In this document: positions 1-7,079 of the stretch, in pieces
How the letters are laid out: every line of letters begins with the position of its first letter
How positions within the stretch are numbered: position 1 is the stretch's first letter
NCBI GenBank assembly: GCA_022707665.1
Contig: JAKJAE010000061.1
Coordinates: 1 to 11,769 of the forward strand
Direction: 5' to 3'
Length of the DNA: 11,769 bases
DNA from: Chloroflexota bacterium
GTDB lineage: Bacteria > Chloroflexota > Anaerolineae > B4-G1 > SLSP01
Translations under genes and position numbers: made by a program
The notes under the pieces: model-generated
Databases searched by the model: none
What the model was told of the DNA's origin: nothing
Seen by the model: the letters and a program-made list of their open reading frames with translations, nothing else

Positions 1-377
1 CGCAGCGCTTCGACGAGCCGGCTTACCGGCACCTGATGGGCCGTGTCTTCAACTTCGTCGTGCGTACGCTCGCCGTGCCCGGCATCCAAGACACCCAGTG
101 CGGCTTCAAGGCGTTCCGCCGTGAGGTGGGACAGGCGATCTTCCATGCACAGAAGATCGACGGCTTCGCGTTCGACGTCGAGGTGCTGGCGATCGCGCGC
201 CGCTGGGGCTATGGAATCGAGGAAATCGGAATCCCGTGGACCTACGGCCCGGGCGGCAGCGTGCACCCGCTCCGCGACTCATGGCGGATGTTCCGCGAAG
301 TCGTCAAGATCCGGCGAAACGTTGCCGCGGGGCTCTACGGCGAGCGCCCCGCGGCCCAGCCGAGGGCGGATCACTGA
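1..377 (+). CDS. Family 2 glycosyltransferase, C-terminal part (5' end outside window)
   Basis: The reading frame is open from the left edge (codons start at base 3) to a TGA at 375-377, so about 124 C-terminal residues are visible. The segment DTQCGFKAFRRE followed by DGFAFDVEVLAIARRWG and an EEIGIPW stretch is the typical second half of GT2 enzymes related to dolichyl/polyprenyl-phosphate mannose or glucose synthases. Members of that family move a sugar from a nucleotide donor to a polyprenyl phosphate at the cytoplasmic face of the membrane. The Asp-Thr-Gln-Cys-Gly-Phe-Lys patch lies in the acceptor-side half. The donor-binding N-terminal half, with its DxD motif, is outside the window, so donor and acceptor cannot be named. 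No membrane helix follows the catalytic domain; the protein ends in a short Pro/Ala/Arg-rich tail. The stop codon lies inside a perfect palindrome. The gene converges on the GH13 gene. Confidence 0.85.
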   Translation, partial: QRFDEPAYRHLMGRVFNFVVRTLAVPGIQDTQCGFKAFRREVGQAIFHAQKIDGFAFDVEVLAIARRWGYGIEEIGIPWTYGPGGSVHPLRDSWRMFREVVKIRRNVAAGLYGERPAAQPRADH

Positions 378-384
378 TCCGCCC
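364..384. repeat. 21-bp palindrome spanning the GT2 stop codon
   Basis: Arms GGGCGGATCA (364-373) and TGATCCGCCC (375-384) are perfect reverse complements around a single central C at 374. The TGA stop of the GT2 gene (375-377) is the start of the right arm. As RNA it could form a stable GC-rich hairpin from either strand, although a one-base loop would force the inner pairs open. No T tract follows on either side, so it is not a classic intrinsic terminator. It sits between convergent genes and could limit read-through or protect 3' ends; that role is inferred. Confidence 0.6.
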
Positions 385-395
385 GGTACAGGAGT

Positions 396-418
396 AACCT
401 ACAGGTTGGGGGCTCCCC
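396..418. terminator. Two short inverted repeats between convergent genes (weak terminator candidate)
   Basis: AACCT (396-400) and AGGTT (403-407) are complementary arms with a two-base spacer. GGGGG (408-412) and CCCC (415-418) form a second small stem directly next to the GH13 stop codon (TAA on the minus strand, 419-421). With the 364-384 palindrome, these fill almost all of the 41-base convergent gap. There is no run of T on either strand, so termination by these elements is only a guess. Confidence 0.3.
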
Positions 419-3400
419 TTACGACGCGTCGACCTCGTCGATCGCGGCGATCGCATCGAGCAGCCGGTCGACCTGGTAGCCTGCAGTCTCCTCGGCAATC
501 TGCAGCTGCGTCACCCACGCGTAGGCCGCAGCAAGCGCATCGTCAAAGCGCACGTCTGCGACTGGCGCCCACAGCGCGACGATGCACGGCAGCCACCAGA
601 GCCACGCCTGGAAGGCCTCGCGGTTGAACCAGAGAACACCCTCGTAGCGGTTCACACCGAGGAAGGCCTGGACGTCCCGATGGGAGAGCGCACGGCGCAG
701 CATGGTGGCAAGGTCATCGGCGGCGGCAGGTGTCGCCGCACCCTCACCGGCCAGCCACTCCGGCGAGGAAAGCAGCATGCGCGTCGCGGCAACCGCCCGC
801 TCGCACACTTCGGGCGCCACACCAAGTTCCTCCAGCGCCTTATGCACGGGCTTGCGCAGTAGCCACACATCGAACCACTCGCGGCTGACCCCGGCAACCG
901 TGCCGGCATCTGCCGCATGGTCCTCCAGCCGCCCGAGGGCGTGGACGAAGAGCCACCCGAACAGCGCACCCCAGCGCGCCCAGTCTTCGGCGTCCCAGTT
1001 ACGCAGCAGGAAGCGAACGGCCTCGACGACCGTTTCGGACGTCGCCATCTCGGCACGGGATCCCAGCGTATCGGGCAACGCCAACACCCATGTCAGCCGC
1101 TCGACGACTCGATCCGCAATCGCGCCATCGACCACGTCGGGATCAGCCTCCAGGTCCGGCAAGGCTTCTACAGCCGCCTCAGGGCCCTCCTCTGAAGCGA
1201 CTTCGGAGGGCGCCGCCTCCGCGAGCACGATGCGTGCACCCTGGACGATGTCGAGGACCTTCTGCCGCACCTCGACGAGCATCCCTGCGTCGACTGCCTC
1301 CGGCGTTTCGGCGCGATGGCTCGCCAACCAGCGGAACGCGGGTGCGCTCACGAGCATCCGGAACGGGATCAGCACCGGCGCCATCAGAAGCTCACCCATC
1401 GCGGCATCGATGTTCGGCACACCCTGTCCCCCGAGCTGGGAATGGAGCAAGCCGTAGTGATGCTCCACATCGTCCTCGACCTCACGGAAGTCCACAAAGA
1501 CGCAGGCCTGATACGCGTGAAGCGTCACGTGCAGGCCACGCTCGGTGAGGTCACGGCAGTTGCGGATGTATTCAAGCCCGGTGACGCTATCGCGGAAGAG
1601 CAGATAGCGATTGTCGTCGTTGGGGACGCCCAGGGCCTCGGCCAGCGGCTTCTGCACCAAGGTCTTGTTGCCCCCGGCATCCTTCACCGCATAGGCAGCC
1701 GACAGCCGCACCCATCCACTCGTATCGCCGTACCGGTTGTTGTAGACGACCAGCCCGCGCTCCTCGCCCAGCCGGTTGGAATAGGCGAAGACGTTCTCAT
1801 CCACACCGCCACCAGGCACGAAGAAATCGTAGAGGTAGTAGTCGTCGACGCCCGCGAAGAGGTAACGCCGGTGGAGCAGCGGGGCAATCTGCCGCTCGTG
1901 GCGCTCCACCAGGTAGGCGTCGGGCACCTCGCTCCAATAGGCCTTGCGATACTCCATGCCATACTTCTCGGCGTAGCCTTCGATCTGGCCATGGCCAAAC
2001 ATCGGCAAGCCCGGCAGGGTGAGCATCATCGTGCAGACGCCAAAGTACTTGTCGCCCTTCCCGAACTGGTCGACCGCGGTGCGTTCATCGGGGTTGTTCA
2101 TGAAGTTGACGTAGCGCCGCAGGATCTCGGGGTCGAACTCCAGCGTGTTCTTGATCGCCATACGATATTCGGCATTCTGCTCGTCGCGCAGCATGTTCAT
2201 GAACGCGCTGTTGTAGACGCGGTGCATCCCGAGACTGCGCACGAAGTAGCCCTCCATCAGCCAGAAGGCCTCCGCCAGCAGGAGCGTATCCGGCACCTCG
2301 GCTGCGACACGATCCACCACCTCGCGCCAGAACTCCTCGGGCATCCGGGCGTCGAACTCGGCCTTGGTGAGCCCAAAGTCCGCGCGCGACGCGATGGCGC
2401 TGCCGCCACCGGGCTCGGGGAACCAGAGCCGCTGGTAGTGTTTCTTGGTCAACGTCATCGCCGCGTCAAACCGGATGATCGGCGAGCGCCGCGCGACGTT
2501 CAGGATCGTCTGGATCACGGCCTCACGGACCTCGGGGTTGAGGTAATCGAGCTGGGCCGTGTCGTTCCACGGCATCTGCGTTCCGTCGTTGCCGTGGTAG
2601 ATATAACGCACGTCGCCGGTCCAATGGTCACGCCGCTGGAAGGTCACCGCGGCGTCCGAGCGCTGGAAATAGTGGTCCTCGAGGTAGACGCCCACGCGTG
2701 CATCGTCACACAGATCGATCCCGCTGTAGCTGTAGGAAGGGAAAGGGCTATAGGGCAGGCCGATGAACCAGTCCGGATGGTTGATCACCCAGTCCGAGTC
2801 GATGCCCATATGGTTGGGCACCATGTCGCTGGCCATGCGAATGCCACGTACCCAGGCGCGGGACTTGAGGTTCTCAAAGGCGGCCTCGCCTCCCAGGTCC
2901 TCCGCAACGCTGTAGCGGGTGATGGAATAGGCCGAGGCGACCGCCTCGGGGTTGCCCATCATCTGCTTGATGCGCTGCGAGGCACGGCTGCGCTCCCAGA
3001 GCCCAATCAGCCAAAGGGCAGTAAACCCGAAATGGCGGAGCCGGTCCAGCTCCTCGTCAGGGACCTCATCCAGATGGCGAATCTCGCGACCGTAGGCCTG
3101 CGACAACTGGTCCAGCCAGACATAGACGTTCTTGGCGATCATCACCGCCCGTGGCATCCAGTCACGGTCGGGACTGAACGCCTCGGGTTCTGCCTCCATC
3201 CCGACGAACTCGTAGACCTCGGCTGGGCCAGGGCCAAACCCAAAGAAGGGCTTCGCCTCCTCATCGAGGAAGTCCAGGCTGCTGAGAAGGCGGGTGAAAT
3301 AGGTCCCCAGGAGCCCCCCCCAGCGGGTACGAAGGAACGCCAACTGGTCGTGGAGGGAATGGGGGGCCGCCTTCACCGGCGTGAGGAGCATTTCGAAAAG

Positions 3401-4030
3401 GCTCTGGTGCTCAGGCCCGAAGTCCGGTTGGCCCGCAAAGAACCGGGCAAGGAGCGACGACAGCGCGGGGTAGGCCCGGGTCCTGAGCAGCGGTGTGTCA
3501 TCAAAGAGCTCGGCATAGGGGTGGGTGGCGGGGTTCGCGTTCGTCAGCCAGAGCAGCAAGAGCTCCTCCAGCGCCGCAGCACGCACTTCGGACCTCGTCC
3601 CGGGATCGCCCAAGTAGTCCGCCACCGTCACCAGGCCCTTGTAGACAGCCACAGGAGGGAAGAGGGTCACGAAAGTGGTGAGCATCTCCTCCACAGCGGC
3701 GGCGCCCACCTGGTCTGTCAGATAGGCAAGCGCTTCTTCCATCACTGCCGGGTTCCGTTGCTGGCGGTACTGCGCGATGATGTAGTGCAGAATCTCGTCG
3801 ACCAACCCCAGCGCGTTGATCTCGCCCGCACGTACAGCGCGCTCCGGGTGGCTGGCCACATCCCGTTTTTCGTTCATCCGCTGGGCGAACAATCGCGCCG
3901 CGCGGAAATTGGCGAAGATCACATTGCCGTTCGAGGCAAAGAATGCGTCGTCAAAGGCATAGCGATCTCGACACTCACGGGAGACATGGAACTCATGCCA
4001 GATACGGTCCAGCACCGCGGGGTTGAACAT
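419..4030 (-). CDS. Large GH13 alpha-amylase-family protein with long N- and C-terminal extensions
   Basis: This is a 1203-residue, apparently cytoplasmic protein with no signal peptide. The GH13 barrel lies at about residues 295-740. Region I is DMVPNHM (402-408). Region II is IIRFDAA, with D522 as the expected nucleophile. Region III is LLLAEAFW, with E587 as the expected acid/base. Region IV reads FMNNPDE (643-649): D648, the expected transition-state Asp, is kept, but the usual His before it is Pro. A beta-rich C-terminal part of the catalytic module follows to about 850. Residues 1-290 are helical and unassigned. Residues 935-970 form an acidic Ala/Glu linker, and 970-1203 form a Trp-rich helical domain, also unassigned. 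Most GH13 enzymes have 450-700 residues. Alpha-glucan hydrolysis or transglycosylation is the family expectation; the substrate is unknown. The ATG at 4030 follows AAAGG with 9 bases of spacing and lies 20 bases after the stop of a small membrane-protein gene, suggesting one operon. Confidence 0.88.
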   Translation of the reverse strand: MFNPAVLDRIWHEFHVSRECRDRYAFDDAFFASNGNVIFANFRAARLFAQRMNEKRDVASHPERAVRAGEINALGLVDEILHYIIAQYRQQRNPAVMEEALAYLTDQVGAAAVEEMLTTFVTLFPPVAVYKGLVTVADYLGDPGTRSEVRAAALEELLLLWLTNANPATHPYAELFDDTPLLRTRAYPALSSLLARFFAGQPDFGPEHQSLFEMLLTPVKAAPHSLHDQLAFLRTRWGGLLGTYFTRLLSSLDFLDEEAKPFFGFGPGPAEVYEFVGMEAEPEAFSPDRDWMPRAVMIAKNVYVWLDQLSQAYGREIRHLDEVPDEELDRLRHFGFTALWLIGLWERSRASQRIKQMMGNPEAVASAYSITRYSVAEDLGGEAAFENLKSRAWVRGIRMASDMVPNHMGIDSDWVINHPDWFIGLPYSPFPSYSYSGIDLCDDARVGVYLEDHYFQRSDAAVTFQRRDHWTGDVRYIYHGNDGTQMPWNDTAQLDYLNPEVREAVIQTILNVARRSPIIRFDAAMTLTKKHYQRLWFPEPGGGSAIASRADFGLTKAEFDARMPEEFWREVVDRVAAEVPDTLLLAEAFWLMEGYFVRSLGMHRVYNSAFMNMLRDEQNAEYRMAIKNTLEFDPEILRRYVNFMNNPDERTAVDQFGKGDKYFGVCTMMLTLPGLPMFGHGQIEGYAEKYGMEYRKAYWSEVPDAYLVERHERQIAPLLHRRYLFAGVDDYYLYDFFVPGGGVDENVFAYSNRLGEERGLVVYNNRYGDTSGWVRLSAAYAVKDAGGNKTLVQKPLAEALGVPNDDNRYLLFRDSVTGLEYIRNCRDLTERGLHVTLHAYQACVFVDFREVEDDVEHHYGLLHSQLGGQGVPNIDAAMGELLMAPVLIPFRMLVSAPAFRWLASHRAETPEAVDAGMLVEVRQKVLDIVQGARIVLAEAAPSEVASEEGPEAAVEALPDLEADPDVVDGAIADRVVERLTWVLALPDTLGSRAEMATSETVVEAVRFLLRNWDAEDWARWGALFGWLFVHALGRLEDHAADAGTVAGVSREWFDVWLLRKPVHKALEELGVAPEVCERAVAATRMLLSSPEWLAGEGAATPAAADDLATMLRRALSHRDVQAFLGVNRYEGVLWFNREAFQAWLWWLPCIVALWAPVADVRFDDALAAAYAWVTQLQIAEETAGYQVDRLLDAIAAIDEVDAS

Positions 4031-4050
4031 TGGACGCCGCCTTTATTGGG

Positions 4051-4170
4051 TCAGAATGTGGAGGGCAAGAGCGAGATCACAAAGCCAAGGATCATGCTCG
4101 CAAGCAGCAGCACGCTGATCACGACGAAAAACACGCGAGCTGCGCCGCCGGTCTTCTTGCGTTTGGTCAC
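4051..4170 (-). CDS. Small single-helix membrane protein (39 aa, GTG start)
   Basis: A 40-codon frame runs from GTG (4168-4170) to TGA (4051-4053). The N-terminus is basic (TKRKKTGGAAR), followed by one hydrophobic helix at about residues 13-35 (FFVVISVLLLASMILGF and on) and a short LLPSTF tail. The GTG is preceded by AAAGGAG with 8 bases of spacing, a near-ideal ribosome binding site, and further upstream by an extended -10 promoter. The positive N-terminus predicts N-in orientation. It ends 20 bases before the GH13 start, so the two are probably co-transcribed. Another frame over the same DNA, from 4288 to 4043, is open for 81 codons but gives a Cys/Arg-rich sequence and would start upstream of the promoter, so I reject it. 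I do not recognise a family. A role as membrane partner of the GH13 protein is speculation. Confidence 0.75.
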   Translation of the reverse strand: MTKRKKTGGAARVFFVVISVLLLASMILGFVISLLPSTF

Positions 4171-4241
4171 GACAAGGTCTCCTTTCCTCAAAATCTCGGA
4201 GGGCAGGATATGGCGACGAAGACCCCCCGCCCGACGGTTTC

Positions 4242-4250
4242 ATTATAGCA
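4242..4250 (-). promoter_or_regulatory. Extended -10 promoter for the small ORF-GH13 operon
   Basis: On the minus strand the sequence reads TGCTATAAT, a perfect TATAAT with the TGn extension. No good -35 hexamer lies 16-18 bases upstream (about AGCAAC), as is usual for extended -10 promoters. Transcription would start near 4235, leaving a leader of about 65 bases before the GTG at 4170. The box is about 55 bases from the nearest arm of the tandem-repeat element. Confidence 0.65.
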
Positions 4251-4303
4251 CAAAGGCAGCCCCGGTTGCTTAGCGGCGCGTGAGGCAAGGCGGGAGAAAG
4301 AGC

Positions 4304-4438
4304 GCCGGAGGCTAAGGGCGTCAGAACGCTGGGGCGTCAGAACGCTGGGGCGTCAGAACGCTGGGGCGTCAGAACGCTGGGGCGTCAGAACACTGGGGTG
4401 TCAGAACGCTAGGGCGTCAGAACGCTTAAGCCTCCGGC
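4304..4438 (-). terminator. Inverted-repeat arms enclosing the tandem array; candidate asnS 3' structure
   Basis: GCCGGAGGCTAAG (4304-4316) and CTTAAGCCTCCGGC (4425-4438) are reverse complements apart from one extra T, giving a stem of about 13 pairs with one bulge. The 112-bp tandem array lies between them. On the minus strand this begins 27 bases past the asnS stop codon, and the distal arm is followed by GCTCTTTCTCCC, which is only moderately T-rich. It could be an elaborate terminator or 3'-end structure of asnS, or the terminal inverted repeats of a REP- or MITE-like element. The arms are seen directly; the role is inferred. Confidence 0.5.
4315..4426. repeat. Tandem array, 7 copies of a 16-bp unit
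   Basis: Seven head-to-tail units of consensus GGGGCGTCAGAACGCT start at 4315, 4331, 4347, 4363, 4379, 4395 and 4411. Units 2-4 are identical. Units 1 and 7 begin AGGG, unit 5 ends ACACT, and unit 6 begins GGGGTG. Each unit contains GCGT-CAGA-ACGC, and each junction forms ACGC-TGGG-GCGT, so every arm can pair with the arm on either side. The array is noncoding: it lies between the asnS stop and the promoter of the next operon, inside a larger inverted repeat. Copy number should be prone to slippage and could vary between strains. Confidence 0.95.
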
Positions 4439-4464
4439 AATGGAAAGTCTCGTCGTTGGTCCGG

Positions 4465-5808
4465 CTACGGATAGACCCGGTTGATGGTCCTGGGGTAGGG
4501 GATCGTCTCGCGGATGTGGTCAATGCCACAGAGCCAGGCAACCGTGCGCTCGACGCCAAGCCCGAAACCACTGTGGGGCACGCTGCCGTAGCGGCGCAGG
4601 TCGATGTACCAGCGGAACGCATCCTCCGGTAGGTCATGCTGCCGGATACGCTCCAGAAGCAGGTCCGGGTCAGAGATGCGCTCGCTGCCCCCTGTAATCT
4701 CGCCATAGCCCTCGGGCGCCAGCAGGTCGACGCTCTTGCTCACCTCGGGACGACCGGGCCAGGGCTCCATATAGAACGCCTTCACCGCGGAGGGATAGCC
4801 GTAACAGAAGACGGGTTTGTCATAGAGCTTGGTCAGCTCGGTCTCGTGGGGCGAGCCAAAGTCGCCGCCCCATTCCATCGTCAACAATGCCTTCTGCTCC
4901 GGGTCATCTGTCCGGTCGCGGATCTCGGCGAGTTTCTTGACAGCGTCATCGTAAGAGATTCTGGGGAAGGGCGGCACGACCTTCTCAAGAACCGTAAGGT
5001 CACGGCCCAGCGACAACAACTCGGCGCGGCAGTCCCGAAGCACCGTCTGGACGATGTGCGAGATGAACTGCTCCTCCATCTCCATCAACTGGTCCAGATC
5101 GCAAAAAGCCATCTCCGGCTCCACCATCCAGAACTCGGTCAGGTGACGGCGGGTCTTGGACTTCTCCGCACGGAACGTCGGGCCAAAGCAGTAGACCTTG
5201 CCAAAGGCAAAGATGTCGGCCTCGTTGTAAAGTTGCCCACTCTGCGCCAGGTAGGCCATTCCCTCGTCGAAGTACTTGGTCCCGAAGAGCGTCGTCGTGC
5301 CCTCACAGGCCGCCGGCGTCAGGATGGGCGTATCGACCAGGGTAAAGCCGTTACCGTCGAGCCAGTCACGGATCGCCTTGATCACGGTGGCCCGGACGCG
5401 GAGGATTGCCCACTGGCTGGGCACGCGGATCCAGAGGTGCCGGTGGTCCAACAAGAAATCCACGCCGTGCTCTTTGAGTGCGATCGGGTATTCGCCCTCA
5501 ACGGACTGGACGATCTCCAGTCCCGTGATGCCGATCTCATACCCACCGGGGATGCCCGGCGCGCGTTTGTCGGCCCGAACGACACCGGAGATCCGCACGG
5601 AGGATTCCTGTGGGACGCGCACAATGGCCTCGAAGAGCTCAGGGTCGAGGTCGCGCTGAAAGGCCACGCACTGCACGAACCCGTAGCCATCGCGCACAAG
5701 CAGGAAGACGAGTTTGCCCTTATGGGTGCGGTTGTAGATCCACCCCTGAAGGGTGACTTCCTGACCATCGACCTGAGCAAGCTGGTTTGAACGAATCACG
5801 GGTGGCAC
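4465..5808 (-). CDS. asnS: Asparaginyl-tRNA synthetase
   Basis: This 447-residue class IIb aminoacyl-tRNA synthetase charges tRNA-Asn with asparagine, using ATP, in the cytoplasm. The N-terminal OB-fold anticodon-binding domain is at about residues 1-105 ([20 protein letters not shown]). Motif 1 is around 149-165 ([12 protein letters not shown]). Motif 2 is at 212-232 ([21 protein letters not shown]). Motif 3 is at 414-428 ([15 protein letters not shown]), carrying the ATP-binding Arg. The motif 2 wording, together with the KAFYME and [16 protein letters not shown] stretches, matches AsnRS better than AspRS. Length is normal. The start is GTG at 5808, chosen because GGAGGAG lies 7 bases upstream. 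An extended -10 promoter lies about 40 bases upstream, giving a leader of only about 33 bases, too short for a T-box. The gene appears monocistronic; the tandem-repeat element follows its stop codon. Confidence 0.95.
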   Translation of the reverse strand: MPPVIRSNQLAQVDGQEVTLQGWIYNRTHKGKLVFLLVRDGYGFVQCVAFQRDLDPELFEAIVRVPQESSVRISGVVRADKRAPGIPGGYEIGITGLEIVQSVEGEYPIALKEHGVDFLLDHRHLWIRVPSQWAILRVRATVIKAIRDWLDGNGFTLVDTPILTPAACEGTTTLFGTKYFDEGMAYLAQSGQLYNEADIFAFGKVYCFGPTFRAEKSKTRRHLTEFWMVEPEMAFCDLDQLMEMEEQFISHIVQTVLRDCRAELLSLGRDLTVLEKVVPPFPRISYDDAVKKLAEIRDRTDDPEQKALLTMEWGGDFGSPHETELTKLYDKPVFCYGYPSAVKAFYMEPWPGRPEVSKSVDLLAPEGYGEITGGSERISDPDLLLERIRQHDLPEDAFRWYIDLRRYGSVPHSGFGLGVERTVAWLCGIDHIRETIPYPRTINRVYP

Positions 5809-5847
5809 TTCGCGCCTCCTCCATAGACTCCGAATGCGGCTGGCAGG

Positions 5848-5856
5848 ATTATACCA
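5848..5856 (-). promoter_or_regulatory. Extended -10 promoter of asnS
   Basis: The minus strand reads TGGTATAAT, a perfect TATAAT with TGn extension and no recognisable -35 hexamer. The predicted start is near 5841, about 33 bases before the GTG. It lies just beyond the stop codon of the upstream glycosyltransferase gene (5859-5861), so upstream control sequence for asnS would overlap that gene's 3' end. Confidence 0.65.
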
Positions 5857-5858
5857 CG

Positions 5859-7079
5859 TCAGGCTGAGCGACGCCGTATGGCATATTGATAGGCCTCGTC
5901 GGCAGTGCCGGCGAGGCGATCCCAGGCATAGCGGGATGCCACATCGGCGCGGGCAGCCAGGCGCATCCGCGCGAGGCGGGTCGGGTCCGCCAGCAGGTCG
6001 AGAACTGCCTCCACAAACGCGCCCTCGTCGCCCGGACGGACGAGGTGTCCCGTCTCGCCCTCGACGACGACCTCGGCGATCTGACCAACCGCATCGCCGA
6101 CCACCGGCACACCCGCCGCCAGCAACTCAAGCAACTTCACCGGGCACTTGGTACGGTTGAGCAACGTGTCATCGAAGGGGTAGATTGCCACGTCAGCAGC
6201 GGCGAGACAGATAGGCAGGATCTCCGGCGTGCCGAAGCCAGGGTACCACAAGTCCGCCTGTTCCGGATCCGCTGCAGCCCGGGCTTCCGGACCGCGCGCT
6301 GAAGGCGCGTCGGAAACGTCCCATCCTGCACGGCGTGCTGCCTGGAGGAGCTGTGCCTCCTCACCCGCAAAACCCTTGCCCACGACCAGCACCCGCACAT
6401 CGGGACGTCGAGTGCGTACGGCGTGCAGGATACGCCAGACCCGATCGAGGTTGAACTCGAAGAAGCGCGTATAGAGCAAGACCGTAGGCCGGCCCTCGCC
6501 GCGGCGCAGGGGCTCAACAGCCTGAGGCTCAATCCCATTGGGGAGATAGGCAACGCGCTCCGGCGGCCCGCCCATCGACCATGCGAGCGTCTGCAGCGCG
6601 CGGCTGGCCACCGTCACGGCGCCGGCGTGGGTGAGCCCCCAGCGTTCCTGCCACGCAAAGAAGCGCTGGAACGCCCGGGAGTATTCACCCAATGCGTTCC
6701 ACCCACCCGGGCCTTCCCAGTCATCCGTATCGACGACGACCGGATAGCGCCGAGCCAATACAAGGTGCACGAGCCCCGCATAGGCCTTGGGTTTGAAGGC
6801 ATGAATCACATCAGGGGCGAGCTGTCGCACGCGTTGGGCCAGATGTGCCGTGAGCCGTGTCTGAAACCAACCCGGCACGCCGCGCGGCAGGGCCACGTTT
6901 TCGATGCGGACACCCCCCTCGTCCCAGCACCGTCCTGCATCCTCGGGGTTCTGCCAGGGAGGGAGAAGCACCGTAATGGCGTGTCCCCGTCGCACGAGCG
7001 CCCTGGCAAGGGGCAAGGCACGCATGCGCATGGTCATGCGCGGTTGCAGCCCAAATGGGCCGACCATGACGATGTTCAT
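5859..7079 (-). CDS. GT4-type (GT-B fold) glycosyltransferase
   Basis: This 406-residue protein has the two Rossmann-like domains of GT-B glycosyltransferases. The N-terminal domain starts [10 protein letters not shown] with [17 protein letters not shown] (about 25-41). The interdomain part contains [11 protein letters not shown] (175-185). The C-terminal nucleotide-sugar domain has VRVLVVGKG (228-236) and, at about 314-326, [14 protein letters not shown], corresponding to the GT4 E-x7-E region. [23 protein letters not shown] (341-363) is the usual family tail. Such enzymes extend lipid-linked or surface glycans from nucleotide sugars. Donor and acceptor cannot be told from sequence. No signal peptide or membrane helix is seen. 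The ATG at 7079 shares the sequence ATGA with the rnhB stop, and there is no strong ribosome binding site of its own, so translation is probably coupled to rnhB. Confidence 0.88.
   Translation of the reverse strand: MNIVMVGPFGLQPRMTMRMRALPLARALVRRGHAITVLLPPWQNPEDAGRCWDEGGVRIENVALPRGVPGWFQTRLTAHLAQRVRQLAPDVIHAFKPKAYAGLVHLVLARRYPVVVDTDDWEGPGGWNALGEYSRAFQRFFAWQERWGLTHAGAVTVASRALQTLAWSMGGPPERVAYLPNGIEPQAVEPLRRGEGRPTVLLYTRFFEFNLDRVWRILHAVRTRRPDVRVLVVGKGFAGEEAQLLQAARRAGWDVSDAPSARGPEARAAADPEQADLWYPGFGTPEILPICLAAADVAIYPFDDTLLNRTKCPVKLLELLAAGVPVVGDAVGQIAEVVVEGETGHLVRPGDEGAFVEAVLDLLADPTRLARMRLAARADVASRYAWDRLAGTADEAYQYAIRRRSA

Noticed and set aside
1316..4273. 985-codon open frame on the + strand
   Set aside because: It is exactly antisense to the GH13 gene, whose motifs are convincing. 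The translated sequence is His/Val/Arg-rich and repeats no known domain. Long stop-free antisense frames are common opposite GC-rich genes.
4043..4288. 81-codon minus-strand frame over the small membrane-protein gene
   Set aside because: Its ATG lies upstream of the extended -10 promoter, it has no ribosome binding site, and its product is Cys/Arg-rich. The overlapping GTG frame has all the expected signals.
4315..4426. CRISPR array
   Set aside because: Copies are directly adjacent with no spacers, the unit is only 16 bp, and no cas genes are present.
4636..5790. 384-codon open frame on the + strand
   Set aside because: It is antisense to asnS, with no recognisable motifs; it is explained by codon bias of the real gene.
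5809..5858. T-box or other riboswitch ahead of asnS
   Set aside because: The leader is only about 33 bases from the predicted start to the GTG, too short for such elements.
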